A DNA stretch of 64,000 bases, taken from positions 2,247,543 through 2,311,542 of the forward strand of contig CAWBUL010000005.1 in assembly GCA_963791885.1 (NCBI GenBank). The letters are read 5' to 3'. The translations under genes were made by a program, and so were the position numbers. The DNA is from CAVSUZ01 sp963791885 (GTDB lineage Bacteria > Pseudomonadota > Alphaproteobacteria > Acetobacterales > Acetobacteraceae). Shown here in pieces: positions 25,994-35,554 of this stretch. Under the pieces are notes generated by a model. That model was not told where the DNA came from. It searched no databases and saw only the letters and a program-made list of their open reading frames with translations. How positions within the stretch are numbered: position 1 is the first letter of the stretch; every line of letters starts with the position of its first letter.

Positions 25994-27976
25994 TTACGCC
26001 GCCCGCGGCTTCGCCTCCCGCAATTCCGCCAGGTGATCGAACCGCCGCGCATATGTGCCGAGCCCCTGCGTCTGAGACCGCAGCTCGATGATCAGATCAT
26101 GCAGCTCGGCTTCCGGCACCAGCGCCTCCACATCGTCCCACCCAGGCCAACCCGGCTTCTCCGTATAGCCCAGGATCTGCCCCTTCCGGCCCGTCAGCAG
26201 CCGCTGCGCGCGAGCAGTGAAATCGTTCGGGACACTGATAACCACGTGATCGATCGGCTCCAGCACCACCGGATCGGCCGCGGCGAGCCCTTCCTTCATC
26301 GCGATCGAAGTCGCGGTCTTGAACGCCATGTCGGAGCTGTCGACGCTGTGGAACTGCCCGTCCACCAGCGTGACGGAGATGTCCACCACCGGGAACCCAT
26401 ATGGTCCTTTCCGTGCGGCCTCCTCCGCGCCTTCGCCAACCGCGGGGATGAAGTTGCGCGGCACCGCGCCGCCCACGATCTTGTCGATGAACGCGAACCC
26501 GGCACCGCGCTCTCGCGGGGCAATGTCGATCTTCACATCCGCAAACTGCCCGTGGCCGCCGGTCTGGCGCTTCAGCCGACCATGCTGGTGCACCGCGCGC
26601 CGGATCGTCTCCTTGAATGCCACGGCCGGCTTATGCGTCATCACCTTTAACCCATAGTTGCTCGCCAGACGCGCCACCGCGGTGTTCAGATGAATCTCGC
26701 CCTGCCCGAGCAACACCGTCTCGCCGGTGTCCTGGTTGTACTCCAGGCGTAGGGATTGGTCTTCCTCCAGCAGCTTCTGCAGCGCACCAGACAGCTTCAC
26801 ATCATCCTTGCGATCGGTCGTCGTGATCGCGAGCGCATAGACGGGCGCGGGAGCCTCCGGGAACGGCAGTGCTTCCGCTGTGCCCCCGGGCGTGATGGTC
26901 GCACCGGTCGCCGCATTCTCGAGCCGCCCCAACGCCACCAGCTCACCTGCTTCGGCCTCCGGCGCCTTGACCATGTCGTTGCCGCTGAAATGATAAATTC
27001 CGCCGAGACGCGACCCGCCCAACGTGGCCCCGTCCTTCAGGCTGCCGCGCCAGATGCGCGCATAGGACAGTTTGCCCGTATGGCCGGCGTGCACGGTGCG
27101 GAACACCTGCGCCAGCGGCGGCCCGTCCGCCGGAACGCCGCGCCTCGCCGCCGTTTCCACACCCGTGGGCGTATCGTGGCGGAGTGCCTTCCACAACCGG
27201 CGAATGCCATGGGCATGCTCTGCAGCGCCCAGCAGCACTTCAATCACATCGCCGGCGGCAAGGTCCTTGCGCAGATTCTGATAAACCTCATCCGTGCTCG
27301 GCTGCACATCCTCCAGCAGCTTTTCCAGCAGTGCATCGTCGTGATCCGCAAGCGTCTCCATCAGCTTCGATTTCGCCTGCTTCTCCTCCTCGACCAGGGC
27401 CGAGGGGATTTGCATCAGCTCCGACGACATGCCGCGGCGATAGCGGTACGCCCGCTCGCTCACGATATCGACGTAACCGGTCACGTTCTGGCCTTCCACG
27501 ATCGGCATCTGGCGCAACACCAGCGGCCCTTTGGAATAGGCCTGCAGCGCAGCCAGCGCTTCGGCCAGACCGCCATCCAGCGTGTCAATCTTGTTGATGA
27601 ACAGAATGTACGGCGTGCCCTGGTCGGCCAGCATCTTCATCAATGGCGCGACCGCCATGGCGCGCGCCGGCACCGCTTCGCAGACCACCACCGCAAGATC
27701 CACCACGGCGAGCGCAGCGGCGGCTTCATACGCGAACTCGATGGAACCGGGACAATCCAGAATGGACCACGTGTCGCCCAGATAGGTGCAGTGGCCGAGG
27801 CGCAGCTCGGTGGTCGAGGGGCGGTTGCGGGGATCGGCCGGCTTCTTCACCGGGCTTCCGGCAGCCTCCAGCAGGGCTTCAAACAGGCTGGACTTGCCGC
27901 TGCCGTAAGGCCCCACCAGGGCCACCGAGCGAGGTCTTCTGCCGTTCGGGTTCTCGGACACTTGATTCCCAGACAT
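25994..27976 (-). CDS. Elongation factor G-like GTPase with altered G motifs
   Basis: A 660-residue EF-G paralogue (the canonical enzyme is about 700). P-loop GPYGSGKSS, G3 seen as DCPGS where canonical EF-G has DCPGH, and G4 NKID. The switch I region (STTELRLGHCTYLGDT) is diverged. Domains II-V follow, including the domain IV stretch RQTGGHGQFADVKI. Loss of the G3 His suggests weak or altered GTP hydrolysis, so it is unlikely to be the housekeeping translocase. Such FusA-like proteins are common, and their roles (recycling, stress) are unsettled. Monocistronic here. Confidence 0.88.
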   Translation of the reverse strand: MSGNQVSENPNGRRPRSVALVGPYGSGKSSLFEALLEAAGSPVKKPADPRNRPSTTELRLGHCTYLGDTWSILDCPGSIEFAYEAAAALAVVDLAVVVCEAVPARAMAVAPLMKMLADQGTPYILFINKIDTLDGGLAEALAALQAYSKGPLVLRQMPIVEGQNVTGYVDIVSERAYRYRRGMSSELMQIPSALVEEEKQAKSKLMETLADHDDALLEKLLEDVQPSTDEVYQNLRKDLAAGDVIEVLLGAAEHAHGIRRLWKALRHDTPTGVETAARRGVPADGPPLAQVFRTVHAGHTGKLSYARIWRGSLKDGATLGGSRLGGIYHFSGNDMVKAPEAEAGELVALGRLENAATGATITPGGTAEALPFPEAPAPVYALAITTTDRKDDVKLSGALQKLLEEDQSLRLEYNQDTGETVLLGQGEIHLNTAVARLASNYGLKVMTHKPAVAFKETIRRAVHQHGRLKRQTGGHGQFADVKIDIAPRERGAGFAFIDKIVGGAVPRNFIPAVGEGAEEAARKGPYGFPVVDISVTLVDGQFHSVDSSDMAFKTATSIAMKEGLAAADPVVLEPIDHVVISVPNDFTARAQRLLTGRKGQILGYTEKPGWPGWDDVEALVPEAELHDLIIELRSQTQGLGTYARRFDHLAELREAKPRAA

Positions 27977-28083
27977 GGGGGCGCCTCCCGCGCGTTATCG
28001 GACCCGCAATCCTATCGCAGATTGCGGGACGGGGAAGATGCCACGGGTCGTCGGTACTCACGATGACCCGTGCGCGTTTCTTC

Positions 28084-29427
28084 CTACCGCATGAAGCCTT
28101 CTACCTCGCCCTTGGCCCAGTCGATCACCTGCTTCTGAGACTGGCCGCTCAGCAGCTTCGCCAGCATCGTCGGCATCGTGCCCCGGTTGTAGATCTGCAC
28201 CGCGATATCGGGCGGCGTCGGCGCGACCGCCATCCAGGACTGCTGCCCCGAGGTGTTGCGGATCGGGTAGTTGAACACCGTCCCTTTCGGCGGTTCCACG
28301 TCGGACCAGACCGCGAAGTTATTCATGCTGATGAACGGCGGAATATCGTAGCCGATCACCGCGTTGTCGCGCTCTTCCACCTGCTCGCGCTGCGACAGGA
28401 ACTCGATCAGTTCCTTGGCCCCCGACTTGTTGGACGCGAACTTCCAGACGCCCCAGGAGAACGGGCCCAGCGGCAGGAACCGGCCCTTCGGACCTTTCGG
28501 CGCCGGGAATGTCCAGCAATCCTTCGCCACGTCCGGTGCGTCGCGCTTCGCCACCGCCCAGGCCGATGGCGGGTTCCAGATCAGAGCACTCTGGCCGGAA
28601 ATGAGCGCGCGGTTGTTTGACGCATCATCGTAGCTCACCGCATCCTTCGGCAGAAACTTCACCAGACGCGCGCCGTAATCCAACACTTCTTTGATTGCGT
28701 CGGAATCCAACGCCACGTCACCGTCTTTGTTCACTAGCTCAGCACCGTAGGCGGCGAACAGCGCTCCCGCCGTGTCCACTGAATCGGCTGTCGTGCCAAC
28801 ACCAATCCCGAACGGCTTGCCGATCTTGGCGCACGCTTCCGCCGCCTTCAGATGCGCTTCCCATGTCCAGTTATCGGCCTCCGGCGTCGCCACATCCTCC
28901 GCCGGATACATTTTGACGACATCGATCCCAGCCGCCTCCTTCAGGATCGAGATTCGCCCGCACGGCCCCTTGTTCTGATTGCCCGAACTGCATGGTACCG
29001 CAAGCCACGTGTCCTTCTTCTTGAACAGATATTCGGCGATCGGCACGACCGGACCATATTTATCGGTCAGGCGCTTCATGATATCGTCCATCGGCTCGAG
29101 CTGGTCGGCCATGGCTTGCGTTTCCCACTGCGGAAACTGCTGGATGTCATGTCCTGTCTTTGCCTGCGCCTCCGCTACGATCGTCAGGATGTTCTTCGAC
29201 CCCATCGAGGTGACGAAGTCCGGCACCACCTCCACGTTGTTCGCCTTAGCGAATGCCGCGCACTGCTTCTTCATCACGTCGTTACCGGCCGGCACCCAGT
29301 GGTCCCAGAATGCCACTGTGATCTTGCCCGCTGCGCGGCCCGTGCGGATATGGACCAACGGGAGTGCGGCCGCACCTGCACCCACCTTCAATGCCGTACG
29401 GCGCGAAACGCCGTTCTTGCTGCTCAT
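28084..29427 (-). CDS. ABC transporter solute-binding protein, family 1
   Basis: A 447-residue periplasmic protein with a twin-arginine-type leader (SRRTALKVGAGAAALPL) and the family 1 fold: KITVAFWDHWVPAGNDVMKK, GHDIQQFPQWETQAMADQLE, WLAVPCSSGNQNKGP. Such proteins deliver sugars or similar polyols to MalFGK-like permeases. No permease or ATPase gene is adjacent, so it is an orphan or its partners lie elsewhere. ATG at 29427 has GGGGG upstream; a GTG at 29433 is less likely. Confidence 0.86.
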   Translation of the reverse strand: MSSKNGVSRRTALKVGAGAAALPLVHIRTGRAAGKITVAFWDHWVPAGNDVMKKQCAAFAKANNVEVVPDFVTSMGSKNILTIVAEAQAKTGHDIQQFPQWETQAMADQLEPMDDIMKRLTDKYGPVVPIAEYLFKKKDTWLAVPCSSGNQNKGPCGRISILKEAAGIDVVKMYPAEDVATPEADNWTWEAHLKAAEACAKIGKPFGIGVGTTADSVDTAGALFAAYGAELVNKDGDVALDSDAIKEVLDYGARLVKFLPKDAVSYDDASNNRALISGQSALIWNPPSAWAVAKRDAPDVAKDCWTFPAPKGPKGRFLPLGPFSWGVWKFASNKSGAKELIEFLSQREQVEERDNAVIGYDIPPFISMNNFAVWSDVEPPKGTVFNYPIRNTSGQQSWMAVAPTPPDIAVQIYNRGTMPTMLAKLLSGQSQKQVIDWAKGEVEGFMR

Positions 29428-29779
29428 TGACACGTATCCCCCTCGATCGCGGCGCTTGTGCCGCCTTGCACGATCAAGGGTAAGGGTAAGGGGGGGTTAA
29501 GCCAAGAGCAGGGCCAGCAGCCCTCGCTGCAGGCAGCCCGGCAGTACCGCGGGAAGCATGCCGCGGAGTTGACGAGTTGACGAAACCCCGATCAGTTTCC
29601 GTTCGCGTGATACCAGATGGTGACGTCGATGATCCCGCTTCCAACCGCGCAGAACCCCGACGGACTGACGCCGGCACAAGTCGAAAAGCTCAGACTATGC
29701 CTCAGTTCAGCGTTCTCCGCATGCTCGCCAGGACCGGTCGGCTTAATCGCCGCCGGCATGCTCCCTCGGTCCGCTCCTG
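29428..29779. other. Intergenic region without a supported gene
   Basis: About 350 bp between the solute-binding protein start and the rlpA stop. It contains short purine-rich repeats (GGGTAAGGGTAAGG near 29477) and a small direct repeat, GAGTTGACGAGTTGACG, but no convincing gene, tRNA or terminator. Confidence 0.5.
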
Positions 29780-30382
29780 TTACTGCGCAGCCGTCAGGCT
29801 CTCGGTGGTTTTGACCGCTTGCTGCAGAACGGGCGCGGGTGTTTCGGCCGCACCGGCACCCAGTTTGGTTCCGCCATCGGACCTCGGCTCCGCGATTGGC
29901 TTTACCACCACGCTATCAACGCCCTGGTGCGTCATATCGAGTTTCTTGGCGACCGATGGGCTCACATCCAGTATCCGCCCGCGCACGTGCGGGCCGCGAT
30001 CCTGCACAGTCACAATCGCGGACTTGCCCGTAGTAACATCCGTTACCTTCGCAGTGGTCCCGATCGGCAGAGTCTTGCTGGCCGCGATATCGGCGCTCGG
30101 CTTGAACCTATTGCCGTCCGCCATCGTCCGCCCATCGAAATGCCGCGCGTAATAAGATGCCTTGCCGACTTCCTTGCGTCCCGATCGATCGATCCCGGCG
30201 GTTGCGGCGACCGGGGGAAGTTGGTCCAGCACTTCCGCCTGTTTCATACTCGGTTCCGTTTGCTGCGCGGCTGCTCCAGCTGGCTGGTTCTGCCCAGAGG
30301 AAATCGCCCCGGGGTTGTGTTCCTGGCAACCCGTGGTCGCGATCACGAACGCCAGACTAGCGGCCATCATCCCAAATTTCAT
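29780..30382 (-). CDS. rlpA: RlpA-like septal lipoprotein
   Basis: A 200-residue lipoprotein: signal and lipobox MAASLAFVIATTGC, a disordered Gln/Ala-rich region, then a double-psi beta-barrel with KASYYARHFDGRTMADGNRF, LPIGTTAKVTDVTTGKSAIV and VQDRGPHVRGRILDVSP. RlpA proteins bind or cleave denuded glycan strands at the septum. The C-terminal SPOR domain of long RlpA forms is absent. ATG at 30382 has GGGAG upstream; the longer frame to 30508 would bury the signal peptide. Confidence 0.87.
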   Translation of the reverse strand: MKFGMMAASLAFVIATTGCQEHNPGAISSGQNQPAGAAAQQTEPSMKQAEVLDQLPPVAATAGIDRSGRKEVGKASYYARHFDGRTMADGNRFKPSADIAASKTLPIGTTAKVTDVTTGKSAIVTVQDRGPHVRGRILDVSPSVAKKLDMTHQGVDSVVVKPIAEPRSDGGTKLGAGAAETPAPVLQQAVKTTESLTAAQ

Positions 30383-30623
30383 TCCAACTCCCGATCTGCT
30401 CGACCCTGAAAGGACGCAGCGGCGCTGGGCCGGTTTCAGGATTGCGGCGTGATCAACGCAAATGTTCCGTGAAACGCCGCGGCTTCCTGCCTCCGCCTTT
30501 CGTCCCAAAATCCCCTACCATCCAACCTCACGATCCGCCAGCATTCCGGATCGAGAATTGAGATCCCTACGAGACCCCCGCCCGCTCTGGCGCGGCCCAT
30601 GCTCCAGGCCTACTCTGCGCCCC

Positions 30624-31100
30624 ATGACCGCCCCATTCTGGAAGACCAAGACCCTGGAGGAAATGACCGGCGACGAGTGGGAATCTCTCTGCGACGGCTG
30701 CGGCCGCTGCTGCCTTCACAAATTGCGTGACGACGACACCCAGGCCCTCGCCTTCACCAACGTCGCCTGCCGGCTCCTGAACCTCACCACCTGCCGCTGC
30801 GCCGACTATGAGCGCCGACAGCGCTGGGTCCCCGACTGCGTCGCCCTTACCCCCGCCACCGTCCGCGAGATCGACTGGCTGCCGCCATCCTGCGCCTATC
30901 GCCGCATCGCCGAGGGCAAGGGTCTCGCCTGGTGGCATCCGCTGGTGTCCGGCGATCCCGAAACCGTCCACACGGCCGGCATCTCCGTTCGCGGTCGCGC
31001 GATCAGCGAACGCGAGGCCGGCGCACTGGAAGATCACGTCGAGGACTGGCCGGGCCGCACGCCGCGCGCCCGCCGATCGCAGAAGGACCAACACCCATGA
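30624..31100 (+). CDS. YcgN-family (UPF0260) cysteine cluster protein
   Basis: A 158-residue protein with FWKTKTLEEMTGDEWESLCD, then CDGCGRCCLHKL and CRLLNLTTCRCADYERR. These are the CxxCxxCC and later Cys pairs of UPF0260, thought to bind metal. The function is unknown. It overlaps the next gene by 4 bp (ATGA), an uncommon pairing with a DapA-like enzyme. Confidence 0.86.
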   Translation: MTAPFWKTKTLEEMTGDEWESLCDGCGRCCLHKLRDDDTQALAFTNVACRLLNLTTCRCADYERRQRWVPDCVALTPATVREIDWLPPSCAYRRIAEGKGLAWWHPLVSGDPETVHTAGISVRGRAISEREAGALEDHVEDWPGRTPRARRSQKDQHP

Positions 31101-32017
31101 TGCGTGACGCACTCTATGGCGGCATCAACGCAGCCATCCTCACCCCGATGAAGCGCGACCTGTCTCCAGACCTCGACCGCCTGGAAAAACACGCCCGCTG
31201 GCTGCTCGCCAACGGCTGCAACGGCCTGGGCCTGCTCGGCACCACCGGCGAGGCGAACAGCTTCGGCTTCCAGGAACGCATCGAGATCATGGAAGACCTC
31301 GTTGCGCGCGGCATTCCCGCGACGAAGCTGATGCCCGGAACCGGCACCTCCGCGCTGACGGACACTGTTCTGCTGACGCGCAAGGCTGCGGAACTCGGCT
31401 GCCCTGGCGCGCTGCTGCTGCCGCCCTTCTACTACAAGAACCCCTCCGATGACGGGCTGTTCGCCTATTTCAGTGAAGTCGCGCAGCGCGTCAGCGGCAG
31501 CATCAAGCTCTATCTCTACCACTTCCCCGCGCAGTCCGCCGTGCCCTTCTCGGTCGATCTGATCAGCCGTCTGCTGAAGGCCTATCCCGGCACGTTCAAG
31601 GGCGTGAAGGACAGCAGCGGCGATTGGAACAACACCCGTGGTTACGTCGAAAACTTCGCCCGCGACGGGTTCGAAGTGTATTGCGGCGACGACGCGGCTC
31701 TTTCCACCAACCTGAAAGCGGGGGGCGCCGGCTGCATCACCGCCGCTTCAAACGTCAACTGCGCCGCCGGCGCGATCGTCTATGCCAATCCCAACAGCCC
31801 CGACGCGGAGAAGGCCCAGGCAATCCTCGCCGCGACGCGCAAGGCGGTGACGTCGGTGCCGCTCATCCCCGCACTGAAAAGCCTCGTTGCGCGAAACACA
31901 GGCGACCCGGCATGGAAGACCATCCGTCCGCCGCATCTGGCGCTGACAGCGGAGCAGGAGGCGAAGCTGTTCGCGGCGTTCGATGCGTCCGGGGTGGAAC
32001 TGGCGCGCGCGGCGTAA
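31097..32017 (+). CDS. Dihydrodipicolinate synthase family lyase
   Basis: A 306-residue DapA/NanA superfamily barrel: GGINAAILTPMKRDLSPD, GLLGTTGEANSFGFQERIE, PPFYYKNPSDDGLFAYFSEV, the Tyr in YLYHFPAQ and the Schiff-base Lys in FKGVKDSSGDW. It is likely an aldolase on pyruvate and an aldehyde. The divergence from DapA (GEANSF in place of GE(S/A)ATL) suggests a catabolic rather than lysine-pathway role. Coupled to the YcgN gene upstream. Confidence 0.83.
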   Translation: MMRDALYGGINAAILTPMKRDLSPDLDRLEKHARWLLANGCNGLGLLGTTGEANSFGFQERIEIMEDLVARGIPATKLMPGTGTSALTDTVLLTRKAAELGCPGALLLPPFYYKNPSDDGLFAYFSEVAQRVSGSIKLYLYHFPAQSAVPFSVDLISRLLKAYPGTFKGVKDSSGDWNNTRGYVENFARDGFEVYCGDDAALSTNLKAGGAGCITAASNVNCAAGAIVYANPNSPDAEKAQAILAATRKAVTSVPLIPALKSLVARNTGDPAWKTIRPPHLALTAEQEAKLFAAFDASGVELARAA

Positions 32018-32135
32018 ACTCCCGTCCGGGGACGCAAGAATTTAGTTGCCCCTGGATTTACTTGTGTTCATAATGAAACCATAGACGCACGGCATTGCGC
32101 CTTGGGGACCTCGCACCCGGGGTGGGAGGAGAGCA

Positions 32136-32612
32136 ATGACTGCTCGGTGTCATGGTTCGCGCATGGTGCTACGTTTTCTCCTGCTTCTGCCAGTGCTCAT
32201 GGCTTTCTTCTCCGGTCGTTCCGCATGGGCGCAGGGCAACCTGAGTTGTCCGCCCGCCGCGGCCGCAGGACCAGCAATGGCCGTCCCCGGCAAGCCCGGT
32301 GAAATGGGCTGGAAGCTCAATGAAATGACCGACGGTGCTGGCAACAAGATCCAGACGTGGTGCCTGAGACCGGGAAACGGACATGGCGGCCCGGACTTCG
32401 CCCAGCGCTATATATCGGCCGGCGGCGCAACAGATGTCTGGACAGGCGCGTGCCTGTTCGCGGGGGGCATCAACCGCGATAATTTCTCTTTCACGGGCAA
32501 CAATCCTGCCAATGCCTATAATGCGGTGACTTGGCTTAACATCGAGCCCGGCATGAACGGACAGATGACGAGAGACTGGGAGTTCAGTTACAACACTGCC
32601 ACCGGAAATCTA
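32136..32612 (+). pseudogene. PEP-CTERM-like exported protein, 5' part interrupted by IS427-type element
   Basis: 159 codons before the insertion. A strong ribosome site (GGGAGGAGAGCA) precedes ATG at 32136. A signal peptide (MVLRFLLLLPVLMAFFSG...AWAQ) is followed by a secreted domain with WKLNEMTDGAGNKIQTWCLR. The frame runs into the IS at the TA target, 32611-32612. Joining base 32612 to 33479 keeps the frame, giving a 391-residue protein with a C-terminal PEP anchor (see 33479-34177). As it stands the product would end inside the IS and lose its anchor. Confidence 0.72.
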
Positions 32613-33476
32613 GGGCGAAGACTCATCTGACTACTTGAGGAAGTAGGCAAGGGCGGCGGCGATGCAGAGGGTGGAGACGAAAGTTTCGTCGAGCCGATCG
32701 TAGCGCGTTGCCAGGCGTCGAAAGTCCTTAAGGCGGCAGAAGGTGCGTTCGACGATATTGCGCCGCCTATAGGTGACGGCGTCGAACGGATAGGGCTGCT
32801 TTCGGTTCTTGCGGTTGGGGATGATGACGCGGCTGCCGCGGTCCGCCAGCCAACGGCGCAATTCGGCACTGTCGTAAGCGGCATCGGCGATCACGCGCAG
32901 GTCGGGCGGCAGTCGAGCCAACATTGCCTGCGCCGGCACGCTATCGTGGCGCTCACCGCCGGTCAGCGCGATGACCTTGGGTCGGCCGTGAGCATCAGCG
33001 ATCAGATGGATTTTGGTATTGCGCCCGCCGCGGCTCGTCCCGATCCCACGCGAACCCCCCTTTTTCGCCGCCCGGCGCTGGCCGACCGGTGGACCTTGAT
33101 ATGCGTGCTGTCCAGCAAGGCTTCGGCCGGCGGGCCGCCGGCGCGCGCAAGTTCCATGAACACACGCTCCCAGATCCCGCGCACTGCCCAGCGCACGAAC
33201 CGATTATACAGTGTCTTGCGTGGCCCATATTCCAACGGTGCGTCGGACCATCGGCAACCGGAGATGATGACTTGGATGATGCCGCTGATCACGCGCCGAT
33301 CATCCACCCGTCGCTTGCCGCGTATGTAGACGGGCAGCAATGGGTCAATCTTCTCCCACTGCCCGTCGCTCAACCAGAAATACCCTGTGACCATGCTGCC
33401 CCGAATCGATGCAAACTCCGACCACAGGGAATCAACAACCTATTGATTTGGCAATAACCCAATTGGGTCTTCGCCC
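32613..33476 (-). mobile_element. IS5-family (IS427-type) insertion sequence
   Basis: An 864-bp element. Inverted ends GGGCGAAGAC (32613-32622) and GTCTTCGCCC (33467-33476) are perfect for 10 bp. It is flanked by the dinucleotide TA on both sides (32611-32612 and 33477-33478), the usual target of the IS427 group. It interrupts an exported protein gene whose frame is restored by removing the element and one TA. Confidence 0.88.
32631..33394 (-). CDS. IS427-type transposase made by -1 frameshift
   Basis: Two overlapping frames. The first starts at 33394 (SDGQWEKIDPLLP, GCRWSDAPLEYGPRKTLYNR, LLDSTHIKVHR with the first Asp). The second ends at 32631 (VIADAAYDSAELRRWLADR, NIVERTFCRLKDFRRLATRY with the catalytic Glu). 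The switch of frame lies at a run of A5G6 on the coding strand (33065-33055), the type of slippery site used by this group for programmed frameshifting. All expected catalytic regions are present in the joined product. Confidence 0.87.
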
Positions 33477-33478
33477 TA

Positions 33479-34177
33479 AGCGTCACCAAGACCAAAACCA
33501 CCTGGAACCTGGTCGGCCGAATCCAGAATGGGGTCCTTCAATTCTATCTGGTCGCAACGTCGATGAAGGATAATACCGTCAATCCCAATCCGGACACGTA
33601 TCAGGCGCCGATGAGGTTCAGTAACCTGACGTTCAACGGCAACCAGCTCACGCAGGCGAACGCACCAGGCACCGCAAACGGTGCCTTCGTCGCCGCCGCG
33701 GTGCCATCCGGACCAGTCACGACGCTCAGCCTTACTAATCCGAGCTTCGGCGGCAATGGAACAATGGGGACTCCGTTCGTTGGCGTCACGGATGCTCTCA
33801 GTGCGGCCGATATGTTCACCGTTGAAGGCACCGGTATCTCCAATCCGTTCGTGTCAGGCACAGCCGCGACAGCGGCGGGTGGAGACTGGATGGTGGAAGC
33901 TTGGTCTTCCAGTTTCGTGACCTACGAAGACGCTGACCCGGTGACCGTCTATCCCGGTGACGATATCTTCGGTTTCGACTTCTATTCGCTCAGCAGTGCA
34001 ATCGGCAATTCGTGGTGGCTGATCAGCAGCAACGAACCCAGCAACGCGATGGGCACCGTGGTCCCCGCCCCCGAGCCATCGACGTTCCTGCTCCTCGCCA
34101 GCGCCAGCGCGATGCTAACCTTCGGGGCAGGCTGGACGCGACGATCCCGGCTGCCGTCTTCACGTCCGAGATCGTAA
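33479..34177 (+). pseudogene. PEP-CTERM-like exported protein, 3' part beyond the IS
   Basis: 232 codons in frame with 32136-32612 once the IS is removed. It begins SVTKTKTTWNLVGRIQNG and ends with a sorting tail: VPAPEPSTFLLLASASAM, a short hydrophobic run, then basic RRSR. This is the tripartite PEP-CTERM pattern recognised by exosortase. The middle is Ser/Thr/Gly-rich, as in exported matrix proteins. No exosortase gene is visible in this window. The last 18 bp overlap the convergent ICMT stop. Confidence 0.7.
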
Positions 34178-34729
34178 TCCCGGAATCAGCGCCGGCACCT
34201 CCGCGCGATAGCGCGGATACTCCGACGGAAAAGCCTCCATCATGAACCGCTCTTCCACCCGCAGCTTGTAGCTGAACGCAGCCAACACCAGCACGAAGCC
34301 CAGCACGCCGCGCCATTCCCCCAGCGCGATCGCCGACCCCAATAGCGCGAGCAGCAGCCCGGTATAGATCGGATGCCGCGTCCATCGGTACGGTCCACGG
34401 CGCACCAACTCGTGCGACTGCTTCAGCGTCACCTCAGCGCTCCAGTTCCGCCCCAGCACCGCACGCGCGTACAACGTCCACGCGAGCCCCGCCGCCGCCA
34501 GCACCGCACCTAGCCACCACCAGCCATCGCCATGTGGCAAGAACCGCCCCCGCAGTATGCGCGCCGCCGCGAACAGCCAGATTGCAATCACCAGCGGCAC
34601 GCTGTGCGTCAGCCGCGACCGCAGCGGTTCGCGCCGAGCCGTCCGCTTACTCCACGCCGCCAGCCCCAACCACAGCACGACCCATGCGAACCACAGGCCG
34701 GATATCAGATCCAGATGAGGCCGCCCCAA
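34160..34729 (-). CDS. Isoprenylcysteine carboxyl methyltransferase family protein
   Basis: About 189 residues with four to five membrane segments (LISGLWFAWVVLWLGLAAW, SVPLVIAIWLFAAARIL, WWWLGAVLAAAGLAWTLYA) and the family motif LVRRGPYRWTRHPIYTGLLL, followed by EERFMMEAFPSEYPRY. ICMT/PEMT-like proteins use SAM to methylate lipids or other small molecules in bacteria. The start is uncertain. TTG at 34729, 1 nt after the upstream stop, is taken because an upstream ATG would put much of the N-terminus inside the hydratase gene. Confidence 0.78.
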   Translation of the reverse strand: MGRPHLDLISGLWFAWVVLWLGLAAWSKRTARREPLRSRLTHSVPLVIAIWLFAAARILRGRFLPHGDGWWWLGAVLAAAGLAWTLYARAVLGRNWSAEVTLKQSHELVRRGPYRWTRHPIYTGLLLALLGSAIALGEWRGVLGFVLVLAAFSYKLRVEERFMMEAFPSEYPRYRAEVPALIPGLRSRT

Positions 34730-34730
34730 G

Positions 34731-35530
34731 CTACCCGCCTGTAAAGTTCGGCTTCCGCTTCTCCAGGAACGCGTCCACCGCCTCCCGATGGTCGGACGTT
34801 GCATGCGTAAGCGCCTGCATCGTCGCCGCGAGTTCCAGCAGGGTGTCCATCCGTATATGCCGTCCTTCCATCAGCAGCCGCTTTGTCATTCGCACAGCGT
34901 ATGGAGGATTCGCCGCGATCCGATCCGCCAGCTTTCGCGCTGCCGTCATCAGCTCCGCATCCGGCACCACCTGCGATACCAGCCCGCACGCCAGAGCCTC
35001 CTGCGCGCTGATCATGTCGCCGGTGAACGCCATCTCGCACGCCTTGGCGTAGCCCACAGCGCGCGGCAGCAGCCACGCCCCGCCATCGCCCGCGACGATC
35101 CCCACCTTCACGAACGTCTCGGCGAACCGCGCGCTTTCCGCCGCGATCCGCATGTCGCACATGCAGGTCAGGTCGAGACCCGCCCCCACCGCCGGCCCGT
35201 TCACCGCTGCAATCACCGGGACATCCAACCGCTCGAACGTCAGTGGAATCCGCTGAATTCCCGCCTTGTAGTAATGCGGCGTCTGATACGGCGCAGAGGT
35301 ACGTTTCTCCGCTGCCGCCTTCATCGCCCGCACATCCCCGCCCGAGCTGAACGCCGTACCGGCTCCCGTCAGAATCACCACGCGTGCGCTGCGGTCGTTC
35401 TCCGCCCGCATGAGCGCATCGATCAGTCCATCCACCATCCCGGCTCGGAGATCGGATTCCGCCGCTCCGGTGCATTCAGCGTCACCGTTACGACCGCGCC
35501 GTCCTGCTCGTACAGCACCTTGTCCGTCAT
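34731..35530 (-). pseudogene. Enoyl-CoA hydratase/isomerase, one base missing
   Basis: ATG at 35530 opens MTDKVLYEQDGAVVTVTLNA followed by PERRNPISEPG, the standard crotonase N-terminus. The frame then breaks at a G-run (35439-35441), and the rest continues in another frame: GLIDALMRAENDRSARVVIL, SGGDVRAMK, NGPAVGAGLDLTCMCDMRIA, FVKVGIVAGDGGAWLLPR. One missing G explains it; the repaired gene has 266 residues. It hydrates enoyl-CoA in acyl-CoA breakdown, which fits the acyl-CoA dehydrogenase upstream. Probably a homopolymer read error or a very recent mutation. Confidence 0.83.
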
Positions 35531-35554
35531 GCACTTCCCCCAAAACGTGGCGCC

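Noticed and set aside
29470..29500. Purine-rich GGGTAAGGGTAAGGGGGGG as a functional repeat
   Set aside because: Too short, only two units, and not near any feature that would explain it.
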